64,000 bases of DNA from Alnus glutinosa. Lineage: Eukaryota > Streptophyta > Magnoliopsida > Fagales > Betulaceae. A program made the position numbers and the translations under genes. The notes below the pieces were generated by a model. It was not told the DNA's origin and searched no databases. It was given only the letters and a program-made list of their open reading frames with translations. Shown here piece by piece: positions 35,285 through 43,632 of the stretch (position 1 is its first letter; every line of letters starts with the position of its first letter). Where the stretch lies: assembly GCF_958979055.1 (NCBI RefSeq), contig NC_084892.1:25272501-25336500 (forward strand), in the 5' to 3' direction.

Positions 35285-36640
35285 TTTCTGTTTTCGGTGT
35301 CGGATAAACCGAAAAACCTTTTCTGCTCTCGGTGTTTGACAGACTTTCCTGCTTACCTTAATGAGTTACCCCCCACAACCTTAGTCTGCGACCGCAGGCT
35401 AAGTCGTTTGAGGTGGGTAGTTAGATTGTTGAGCTTTACCTTTCTTTTAATTTCTTTATCTTTGAAGGCTTCAATCTTTCAACATTTGGAGACCTCTAAC
35501 CGAGAGGTTTTCTTGTCTTAGTGTTCTTTTCATGACCACTTCGGGTTGTCTAAGGAAAGGACGTGGGCAGATTCTTTCCTGGATGCTCTTGTCCTTCCGA
35601 AAACCTGCAATCCTGCATTGATAGCCTTTATTGGACTGGCATTGATAGCCTTTATTGGACTGACCTTTAGGGTTTTCTTGCTCTCGGTTTTGGAAAGACC
35701 GAGAGACTTTTCCTGTTCTTGGTGTCGAACAAACCGAGAGACTTGTCCTGCTCTTAGTGTTGAATGACCAAGAGACTTTTCTTGCTCTCAATTTTGGACA
35801 AACCGAGAGACTTTTTCTGCTCTCGGTTTTGGACAAACCGAGAGACTTTTCCTGCTCTCGGTGCTGAGTGACCGAGAGACTTTTCCTGCTCTTGGTTTTG
35901 ACAAACCGAGAGGCTTTTCCTGCTCTCGGTTTTGAGTGACCGAGAGACTTTTCCTACTCTCGGTTTTGAGTGACCGAGAGACTTTTCCTGCTCTTGGTGT
36001 TGAATGACCAAGAGACTTTTCTTGCTCTCGGTTTTGGACAAACCGAGAGACTTTTCTTGCTCTCGGTGCTGAGTGACCGAGAGACTTTTCCTGCTCTTGG
36101 TGTTGAATGACCAAGAGACTTTTCTTGCTCTCGGTGCTGAATGACCAAGAGACTTTTCTTGCTCTCGGTTTTGGACAAACCGAGAGACTTTTCTTGCTCT
36201 CGGTGCTGAGTGACCGAGAGACTTTTCCTGCTCTTGGTGTTGAATGACCAAGAGACTTTTCTTGCTCTCGGTGCTGAGTGACCGAGAGACTTTTCCTGCT
36301 CTCGGTTTTGAGTGACCGAGAGACTTTTCTTGCTCTCGGTGCTGAGTGACCGAGAGACTTTTCCTGCTCTTGGTGTTGAATGACCAAGAGACTTTTCTTG
36401 CTCTCGGTGCTGGGTGACCGAGAGACTTTTCCTGCTCTTGGTGTTGAATGACCAAGAGACTTTTCTTGCTCTCGGTGCTGGGTGACCGAGAGACTTTTCC
36501 TGCTCTCGGTTTTGAGTGACCGAGAGACTTTTCCTGCTCTTGGTGTTGAATGACCAAGAGACTTTTCTTGCTCTCGGTTTTGGACAAACCGAGAGGCTTT
36601 TCCTGCTCTCGGTTTTGAGTGACCGAGAGACTTTTCCTAA
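35285..36640. repeat. Tandem array of about 27 hairpin units between convergent retrotransposon ORFs
   Basis: From about 35700 to 36640 a 34-35 bp unit repeats about 27 times; diverged units extend back to about 35285. Each unit carries an 8-bp inverted repeat around an 8-9 base loop, then a spacer acttttcctg or acttttcttg. Two stem types occur: ctctcggt with accgagag (about 16 units) and ctcttggt with accaagag (about 6 units). About five units, mostly at the left edge, have imperfect stems. The array lies between the antisense ORF stop (35166) and the pol stop (36756). Tandem repeats in this region are known in Tat elements. The open frames on the minus strand here are artefacts of the repeat. 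Confidence 0.9.
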
Positions 36641-36755
36641 GTATATAGATCGGATTGATTCTTGGATTTCTGTGATTGTCAGTAGATACTGGAGATAGAC
36701 ATTCTTTATTGAATATGAAATTGTTTGTAAAAAACTGAAAAGAGAGAACAATTAA

Positions 36756-39700
36756 CTACATGAAATATTTTTTTAGGTGCTCGGCATTCCATGATCTTGG
36801 AAGTATCTTTCCGGTCTCGGTCATCAAGCGATAAGCTCCCTTCTGATGGCATCCTATTACCTTGTAGGGGCCTTCCCATCCGGGTCCCATTTTGCCTTCC
36901 GTTGGATCTTTCGTCATCAAGCTCACCTTCCTGAGTACCCAATCTCCGATTTGGAACTTTCTGGGCACCACCTGTTTGTTAAAGTACCGAGCCGTTCGAT
37001 TCTGATATGCCGCCCATGTGACATGAGCGTCGTCTCTTTTCTCCTGCAACAGGTCCAGGTGTATCTTAGCATTCTCGTCGTTGAGTCCTGGATTGTAGTG
37101 AGCCACCCGGAAGCTTGGAGATCCTACTTCCACAGGAATCACCGCCTCGGTTCCATATGTAAGTGAGAATGGTGTCTCGCCCGTTGGAGTTCTTCTGGTG
37201 GTTCGGTACGACCACAGCACCTCTGGAACGTAATCAACCCATGCTCCTTTCTTCTTATCAAGCTTTTTCTTCAGGATCTTTACCAAGGTCTTGTTTGTCG
37301 CCTTTACTTGACCATTCGCCTTTGGGTATTGTACCGAAGCATAATGGTTTCGGATACGGAGCTCCGAACACCACTTCCGAAACGGTTCACAGTCAAACTG
37401 CTTCCCATTATCTGTGACGAAAGCATGTGGAATCCCGAACCGGCACACCACTGACTTCCAGAGGAAGGTTATGGCATTCGCAGTGGTTATAGCTGCTAAT
37501 GCCTCTGCTTCCGCCCATTTAGTAAAGTAGTCTACAACTACAATCAAGAACTTCCGTCCGCCTTTTCCTACCGGCATCGGACCAACTATATCCACCCCCC
37601 ATTTTGCAAATGGCCATGGAGAAGTGAGGGGGATGAGCTTCTCGGGACTTGCTTTCATGATTCTTGCGAATCTCTGGCATTTATCACAGGCTTTGACAAG
37701 AAGAGCTGAGTCTTTTTTGATCGTGGGCCAATAGTAACCTGCTCGGATGGTTTTTTGCGCCAGCATCCTTCCTCCTGAGTGGTCTCCGCACACTCCTTCA
37801 TGAATTTCCCTGAGGACATAATTCGACTCGGCCTTGGAGAGGCATTTGAGAAGGGGTTCGGAATATCCCCTTTTGTACAGTGTATCCCCGAGGAGGCAAA
37901 ACCGTGCTGCTTGTATCTTCACCCTCCGAGCTGCAACCTTATCTTCGGGCAACAACCCATGTCTAAGGAACTGGATAATGTCCCTAGCCCACTCTGGCTC
38001 CTCCGGTGCTGAGTCTACTTCCATAACCTTGGTCCTCGGGGCTATCGAAGGCTCGGTCAGAACAATAATTTGCCTTCTTGACGCTTCCATCTCTTCCTCT
38101 GTTCCCGACGCGATCTTTGAGAATTCATCAGCTCGAATGTTTTCCTCCCGATGTATTTTTGTGATGACAAACCTTTCAAAATAGGACTGGAATCTCCGTA
38201 CTTCTTCCAAATACCTGGCCATTCTATCTTCTTGTGCTTCGAATTGCCCTTGGACTTGGCCTACGACCACCTGAGAGTCACTCCGGATTTCGACATTGGT
38301 TGCCCCCATCTCTCGGGATAATGCCAAACCTGCTATCACCGCTTCGTACTCAGCTTCATTGTTTGTTGTAACGAAGTCCAGTTTCACAGCAAAACCGAAT
38401 TCTTGCCCTTCGGGATTCCTGAGGAGGACTCCTACTCCGCTTCTGCTCTGTGTAGAGGAGCCATCTACAAACACAACCCAGGTTGACTCCTTAGGAAGTT
38501 CTTCTGCTTCAGGAATGTTACAGAATTCTACCAGGAAATCTGCTAAAGCCTGTCCTTTGATAGCCGTCCGAGGATGAAACTCGATATCAAACTGTCCGAG
38601 CTCCACCGCCCAGTTGACTAACCTTCCCGAGAGGTCAGGCTTTTGCAACACCTTCTTCATTGGATACTCGGTCAAAACTCGGATAGCGTGAGCTTGAAAG
38701 TATGGCCTCAATCTTCTAGCTGAAATGATTAAAGCGAACGCCAACTTCTCGATCCGAGGGTACCTCCCCTCCGCACCATGAAGTGCTTTGCTTGTAAAGT
38801 AGACCGGTTTCTGAACCCCTGAATCTTCTCGGACTAGCACCGAGCTTACTGCTGAGGGAGAGACTGCCAGATAGAGATAAAGAATCTCCCCTTCGGTTGG
38901 GCAGCTCAACAGTGGTGGGTTGGCCAGATATTCCTTCAATTTTTCGAAAGCTTCCTCACACTCCTCACTCCATATAAATGCTTTTCGTAAAATTTTAAAG
39001 AAGGGAAGGCACTTATCTGTCGACCGTGATATGAAACGGTTCAAGGCTGCAATTCTCCCTGTCAGTCGTTGAAGTTGTTTTGTTGTTCTCGGGGCCTCCA
39101 TCTCGAGGACAGCTCTGACCTTCTCTGGATTAGCTTCAATGCCCCTTTGTGACACCATAAACCCCAGGAACTTGCCTGAAGAAACTCCGAAAGCGCACTT
39201 TGCGGGGTTGAGCTTCATGTTGTATTTTCTTAGAGTCCGAAAAGTTTCTCGGAGGTCTTCTATGTGTTTGTTTGCCCGAACACTCTTAACCAGCAGGTCA
39301 TCTACGTATGCCTCAACGTTTCGGCCAATTTGACTTTGAAACATCCGGTTCACCAGTCGTTGATATGTGGCTCCAGCGTTCTTCAATCCGAATGGCATCA
39401 TCTTATAGCAGTAAAGTCCTCGATCTGTAATAAAAGCAGTTTTCTCCTGGTCTGTTTCTTCCATGCAGATCTGATTGTACCCCGAGAAGGCATCCATGAA
39501 GCTCAAGAGCTCATGCCCAGCCGTCGAATCCACCAATAAATCAATCCGAGGCAGGGGAAAGCTATCTTTCGGACATGCTTTATTCAGGTCGGTGAAATCT
39601 ACGCACATCCTCCACTTCTCGTTAGACTTCTTCACCAGCACTACATTAGCCAGCCACTCGGGATAATCCACCTCTCGGATGAATCCAGCTTTCAGCAACT

Positions 39701-39989
39701 TCTCTACTTCTTCAGCAACTGCCATATTTCGTTCGGCAGCAAAAGCTCTTCTTCTCTGCTTCACAGGGCGATAATTTGGGTCCACATTCAGCTTATGGAC
39801 TATAACCGAGGGATCAATCCCCGGCATGTCTTCATGGCTCCAGGCAAATACATCTTTGTTGCGCCTCAAGAACGCCACCAGATCTTCCTTCATGGGTTGA
39901 GGGAGTTGTGAGCCTATATGAATTTTGTTTCCCGAGTCGCCTATCTCGAACTCCTCCAAGGCTTCCACAGGCTCCCCCAACGGTGATTG
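36756..39989 (-). CDS. pol: Tat element pol: reverse transcriptase, two RNase H domains, integrase
   Basis: The frame opens right after the gag UAG (39992-39990) and continues in register to 36756, about 1,077 codons, so no separate start is needed. The domain order is reverse transcriptase with YVDD, a first gypsy RNase H region that looks degenerate, a second RNase H with VFVDGSS, NNEAEYEA, RSDSQ and NIRADE acidic residues, then integrase. The integrase has an HHCC zinc region (IHEGVCGDHSGG to CDKCQ), catalytic Asp in KWGVDIVGP and Asp in VTDNG, but Lys in place of the catalytic Glu 35 residues further on (codon 37304-37302). The C-terminus has GPGWEGPYKV. There is no chromodomain. The frame is otherwise unbroken. 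The integrase is probably inactive. Confidence 0.92.
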   Translation of the reverse strand, partial: QSPLGEPVEALEEFEIGDSGNKIHIGSQLPQPMKEDLVAFLRRNKDVFAWSHEDMPGIDPSVIVHKLNVDPNYRPVKQRRRAFAAERNMAVAEEVEKLLKAGFIREVDYPEWLANVVLVKKSNEKWRMCVDFTDLNKACPKDSFPLPRIDLLVDSTAGHELLSFMDAFSGYNQICMEETDQEKTAFITDRGLYCYKMMPFGLKNAGATYQRLVNRMFQSQIGRNVEAYVDDLLVKSVRANKHIEDLRETFRTLRKYNMKLNPAKCAFGVSSGKFLGFMVSQRGIEANPEKVRAVLEMEAPRTTKQLQRLTGRIAALNRFISRSTDKCLPFFKILRKAFIWSEECEEAFEKLKEYLANPPLLSCPTEGEILYLYLAVSPSAVSSVLVREDSGVQKPVYFTSKALHGAEGRYPRIEKLAFALIISARRLRPYFQAHAIRVLTEYPMKKVLQKPDLSGRLVNWAVELGQFDIEFHPRTAIKGQALADFLVEFCNIPEAEELPKESTWVVFVDGSSTQSRSGVGVLLRNPEGQEFGFAVKLDFVTTNNEAEYEAVIAGLALSREMGATNVEIRSDSQVVVGQVQGQFEAQEDRMARYLEEVRRFQSYFERFVITKIHREENIRADEFSKIASGTEEEMEASRRQIIVLTEPSIAPRTKVMEVDSAPEEPEWARDIIQFLRHGLLPEDKVAARRVKIQAARFCLLGDTLYKRGYSEPLLKCLSKAESNYVLREIHEGVCGDHSGGRMLAQKTIRAGYYWPTIKKDSALLVKACDKCQRFARIMKASPEKLIPLTSPWPFAKWGVDIVGPMPVGKGGRKFLIVVVDYFTKWAEAEALAAITTANAITFLWKSVVCRFGIPHAFVTDNGKQFDCEPFRKWCSELRIRNHYASVQYPKANGQVKATNKTLVKILKKKLDKKKGAWVDYVPEVLWSYRTTRRTPTGETPFSLTYGTEAVIPVEVGSPSFRVAHYNPGLNDENAKIHLDLLQEKRDDAHVTWAAYQNRTARYFNKQVVPRKFQIGDWVLRKVSLMTKDPTEGKMGPGWEGPYKVIGCHQKGAYRLMTETGKILPRSWNAEHLKKYFM

Positions 39990-42230
39990 CTATTTTCCAT
40001 CCTCCTTAGTTTTCTCCCCCCGACCGTGCTGCCTCGGGATATCTTTCAAGGACAGATTATAGCATCTCCTAGCCTCCTTCTGGTCTCCTTTTACCTCTCC
40101 AACTCCTTCTTCTGTTGGAAACTTCATGCTGAGATGTGGTGTTGAAGTCACCGCTTTGAAATCGTTAAGAGCCGTACGTCCTATAATTGCATTGTAGGCC
40201 GAGACCTTATCAACTATTAGGAATTTCACCATAATGACTTTTTGCCTTGGGTAGGTCCCGGCTGTCACAGGTAAATCGATAGAACCGAGAGGCAACACCT
40301 TCTCTCCGGCAAAACCCTGTAGCTGGCACGAGACCGGAACCAACTTCTCTAATGGAACACCCATGTGATCAAAAGCTGATTTAAACAGAATATCAGCCGA
40401 GCTCCCAGTGTCAATGAGGATCCGCCGGGTCTGATAGTTTGCTATGGTCAAGGTGACCACGAGGGCGTCTGTGTGCGGAAGCGAGACTCCAGCATAATCA
40501 TCATCAGAAAACCCTATAACCAGAGGGTTATACTTCCGAGATTTTGGGGGCCTCTGGACCGAGTAAACTTCGAAATCATCGAGCTGCCTGGCGTATGCTT
40601 TCCGAGCTGAGTTGGACTCGCCTCCTCCTCCGAATCCTCCCGAGATGGTGTGGATGATAGGGATATTGCCCTGCTGTGCCCCCCGAGGCCTGCTTCTACT
40701 TCTCTCTCTTCTTTCGTCCCTCCGAGGCCGAGGTGCTGGCTCTCGGCTTCTTTCTCTTCTTTCATCTTGTCTCGGTTGATAATTTCTTCTATTATCCCGA
40801 TCTTCTTCTCTTCTAGGCCTCGGATAGTGATCTCGCTCCTGTTGATTCCTCTCATTGGCGAGGAATCGGATTAGCTTCCCATTCTCAATGAATTTCTCGA
40901 TCAACTGCCTTAATGAAACACACTGCTCGGTCAGATGACCGTGTGAATCGTGGAAAGCGCAGTACTTGTGAGCCAAGTACGGAGGGGGATTTCCTTGAAT
41001 GGGTCTCGGTTTCTGGTAATTCGGATCTTTCTTGAGTTCCATGAGCACCTCGGTGATGGAGGTGTTCAACGGTGTCCACTTGTAATCTCCGAAATTTTTC
41101 TTTACCTTCTTATATTCTGCGGGACCAGCATCCTGTACGGGCTCAGGATTCTTCTTTTTCTTAGGCTTCTCGGTGGACGGCTGCTGTTGTTGCTGGGAAT
41201 TACTGAGGAGGGCTCGGAGCGTTTCTTCCTGGTTGATGTACCTGTCCATCTTCACCATAAAGGTTTGGAGATCCTTCGGCGGTTTCAACGCCAATTCCGC
41301 CATCAGAGGTCCATCTTTTTTCAAGCCTTGAAAAATTGCACCGTAAATGAAGTCGTCTGGTGCACTCTCTGTGTTCAGCTTCTCCTGGTTGAACCTCCAC
41401 AGATAGTCTTTTAGAGACTCATTTGGTCCCTGCTGCACAGAGAGTAAGTACCCTCGGGGTTTCCTTCTAGCTCTCCCGGATACGAACTGGGCCAGGAATT
41501 TTCGTCCAAGGGTGTCGAAGCAATCAATCGACCTTGGTGCGAGATTCCTGAGCCAGTCTCGGGCTTTTCCTGACAGGGTGAGAGGAAAAGCTCGGCATGC
41601 CACAGCATCTGGTGTCTTGTGCAGGGAGACATGGGACCTGAAATTGTCCAGATGCTCCACTGGATCTTCGCTGCCAGAGAAGACAGGAATGTCAGGTACC
41701 TTGAATCTTCCGGGTAAGTCGCAGTTGGACACTTCTTCGGTGAATATGGATTCCTTGTGCTGGAAGAGGTTGTCAACAAGGGACTCCTTCCCATCACGCC
41801 TCTGGTCAATCGTCTTTGACAGCATATCATATTTCGCGCCCAGATCCTGGACCATCTTCTGCAACCTCCTTTCTGCCTCCGTGGGTGGAACCGGATTGAT
41901 GGGCTCTCCACGATTCTCGTTCCGCCCGGCTCTCTCTTCATGGTTCTCGTTCTGCCCGTCATGATTCTCGTTCCGCCCGTTTTTCTCTCCTGAACCTTCG
42001 TGGTTTGTCCCATCGGCTACATCATGATTGGGCGGCGGAGTTCGTGCGGCTAGGAGCACAGCGTTCTGAGCCAACAAATCCTCCACATTCTTCTGCGCCT
42101 GGGCTAACTGTTGACTCAGTTGGGTTATTCGAGCCTCTGGATCCGCAGATTCTGCTTCTCCACGAGCATCGTCTCGGCTGATTGGCGGCACTTCGTTTAA
42201 GATCGATTTGGAACGTCTCGTCGTCACCAT
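39990..42230 (-). CDS. gag-pro: Tat element gag-protease polyprotein, 746 aa
   Basis: It starts at ATG 42230 (MVTTRRSKSIL), 54 bases inside the 5' LTR edge, and ends at UAG 39992-39990. After a charged, disordered N-terminus, the gag core runs from about residue 165 (FKVPDIPVFSGSEDP) to 345, with the typical LTLSGKARDWLRNL. An atypical CHHC finger follows (YCAFHDSHGHLTEQC), then an Arg/Glu-rich linker. The aspartic protease carries the active-site motif LIDTGSSADILF. Gag forms the particle and the protease matures it. Because pol is in the same frame after a single UAG, pol is probably made by stop-codon readthrough. Confidence 0.92.
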   Translation of the reverse strand: MVTTRRSKSILNEVPPISRDDARGEAESADPEARITQLSQQLAQAQKNVEDLLAQNAVLLAARTPPPNHDVADGTNHEGSGEKNGRNENHDGQNENHEERAGRNENRGEPINPVPPTEAERRLQKMVQDLGAKYDMLSKTIDQRRDGKESLVDNLFQHKESIFTEEVSNCDLPGRFKVPDIPVFSGSEDPVEHLDNFRSHVSLHKTPDAVACRAFPLTLSGKARDWLRNLAPRSIDCFDTLGRKFLAQFVSGRARRKPRGYLLSVQQGPNESLKDYLWRFNQEKLNTESAPDDFIYGAIFQGLKKDGPLMAELALKPPKDLQTFMVKMDRYINQEETLRALLSNSQQQQQPSTEKPKKKKNPEPVQDAGPAEYKKVKKNFGDYKWTPLNTSITEVLMELKKDPNYQKPRPIQGNPPPYLAHKYCAFHDSHGHLTEQCVSLRQLIEKFIENGKLIRFLANERNQQERDHYPRPRREEDRDNRRNYQPRQDERRERSREPAPRPRRDERRERSRSRPRGAQQGNIPIIHTISGGFGGGGESNSARKAYARQLDDFEVYSVQRPPKSRKYNPLVIGFSDDDYAGVSLPHTDALVVTLTIANYQTRRILIDTGSSADILFKSAFDHMGVPLEKLVPVSCQLQGFAGEKVLPLGSIDLPVTAGTYPRQKVIMVKFLIVDKVSAYNAIIGRTALNDFKAVTSTPHLSMKFPTEEGVGEVKGDQKEARRCYNLSLKDIPRQHGRGEKTKEDGK

Positions 42231-42262
42231 TGCGGATTTGTTTTTCGTAAGAACAATTGATC

Positions 42263-42281
42263 GTTCCCACAGACGGCGCCA
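42263..42281 (-). promoter_or_regulatory. Primer-binding site of the Tat retrotransposon
   Basis: On the minus strand, tggcgccgtctgtgggaac begins three bases inside the 5' LTR edge. TGGCGCC starts are common in plant gypsy elements, often assigned to tRNA-Asp. The exact tRNA cannot be fixed from the window. Confidence 0.75.
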
Positions 42282-42284
42282 AAC

Positions 42285-43210
42285 TGTTGGTACAGTTTCC
42301 GGTATGGTGACGTGTCGCCTAAGGATTCGCTGCCTGACTTTTTACCGAACACTTCAACCCTGCAAAAAGGAACAAACAACTCGTCGGGGGTGCCGACCAC
42401 GCCCACTCCGATGCCTAAGTCAGTCTAAAAGGTTTTCTGTATAGAATCCTTAATCTTAATCTCAAGAGCTTAGAGAATTCGTATCTTATACCTGGTGTGA
42501 CGGTCTTTATTTATAGGCCGGACCTTCTTGACATTGAGTTGGATTAGGAGTTTGAGGAGTCCTAGCCCGGTTTGAATTTTAATCATATCTTCTGGGAATT
42601 TGAGTAGGAGTGTTGAATCCGCAGTTGATTGCGTTTGTACTTCTTTAAATTCGATTCCATGTCAATAATCATCTTATCCCATAAATCATGGATCTGTAGT
42701 TTATCCCTGATCTCCTGGGATTCTATCCTTATCGAATTCTGAGATGGGTGTGGCGCATGGCACCTTCCTAGGAGACTGTAGCACATTTCAGCTGACCTCC
42801 GAGGTGATGACATCCGAGACGTTTCTATTCTTACCTGGAGATCTCGGGATATATCCGCATCATAACAGGGTTGTGTAAGTCCGAGATGTTTATACTCCGA
42901 GATGTTGACTCATCCAATGAATATCATCCCGAGGAGATACCGCACCGACTCGATATCATACCGAGGTGTTATTACTCCGAGGCACAAATATCCGAGATAT
43001 GTTTACTCCATCTTAACTGGGAGATCTCGGGATATTTTACATACCGTAACCTGGAATGTCAAGACCGAGACATCGTCATATCTCCGAGATGTCTTCGGTC
43101 ATAAACGACCTTCCCTTTGCTGGATGGAACCATGCGGAACAAGCAGCCGAGACATAACTCCGAGATGTCATTGGATCCACGTGTCTCTAGGGTTGATTTT
43201 ATCCCTAACA
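42285..43210 (-). repeat. 5' LTR of the Tat retrotransposon
   Basis: It is 926 bp long. On the minus strand, a TATA box ctataaata lies at about 42516-42508 (shown as tatttatag on +), so transcription probably starts near 42480 and runs leftwards into gag, away from AKR-B. The same CCGAG-rich block seen in the 3' LTR lies upstream of this TATA, in the part facing AKR-B. Confidence 0.93.
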
Positions 43211-43540
43211 AGAGTAAAAGACAATTTTCTGTTCAAAATTTTTTACGATATAAAGCACAAAAACTTGATAAAAAATATACTTAATTCTTATTATAACATG
43301 TCACATTTTTAATAGATAATATTTTTCACAAAAAAAAAAAAGAAAAAAAAAGGCATAAATTGACGTAATTTGAAAATTTACAATTTTTAAAATTGTAGAG
43401 AATATTCGCAAAGAGTCAAAATCTTGATCAACAGCCAGGCAGAGCCTTTAAGAGAATCAACCATAATCAATCAGCATGGTCATTCAAATCAACGGTGACG
43501 AGACAATCTAAACTCTCGCGCCTACGCGGGTTGTTTCATT

Positions 43541-43549
43541 TATAAAAAG
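43541..43549 (+). promoter_or_regulatory. TATA box of AKR-B
   Basis: tataaaaag lies 92 bp upstream of the ATG at 43633. It is about 330 bp from the edge of the retrotransposon, so the core promoter of AKR-B was left intact by the insertion. Confidence 0.7.
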
Positions 43550-43632
43550 GCCTCTCTGTCTTCCAATCACACTCTTTTTGTCTCACTCATATCAGCAGCG
43601 TGCAATACACGCGCTTCGAGGAAATTTTGAAA

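Larger units (their letters stand above)
31049..43210 (-). mobile_element. Full-length Tat-lineage Ty3/gypsy LTR retrotransposon, 12,162 bp
   Basis: Two 926-bp LTRs bound the element, flanked by the 5-bp duplication AGAGT at 31044-31048 and 43211-43215. The coding strand is minus, so the 5' LTR is the right-hand one. Gag-protease, then pol, are separated by one UAG codon. Downstream of pol are a tandem hairpin array and an antisense spliced gene, then the polypurine tract and 3' LTR. The second RNase H domain, the CHHC-type gag finger and the antisense ORF are features I associate with the plant Tat lineage (RIRE2/Retand relatives). The LTRs differ at three visible sites, so insertion is recent. 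It lies about 2.1 kb after AKR-A and 423 bp before the AKR-B start codon. Confidence 0.95.

Noticed and set aside
35700..36640. Regular repeats with constant spacing that look like a CRISPR array
   Set aside because: The repeats are themselves palindromic and the spacers are nearly identical. The host is a plant and the array is part of a Tat retrotransposon.
35471..36751. Several long minus-strand open frames of 120-277 codons repeating KSLSV and EQEKSLG
   Set aside because: All three minus frames are open because the 34-35 bp repeat lacks stop codons on that strand. There is no start context and no conserved domain.
41411..42013. 200-codon minus-strand frame overlapping gag
   Set aside because: It is a shadow frame of the gag coding sequence, which has recognised domains in another frame.
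43600..43632. Upstream extension of AKR-B by 11 codons from a GTG
   Set aside because: GTG is not a usual plant start. The ATG at 43633 aligns with the AKR-A start and follows a TATA box at the right distance.
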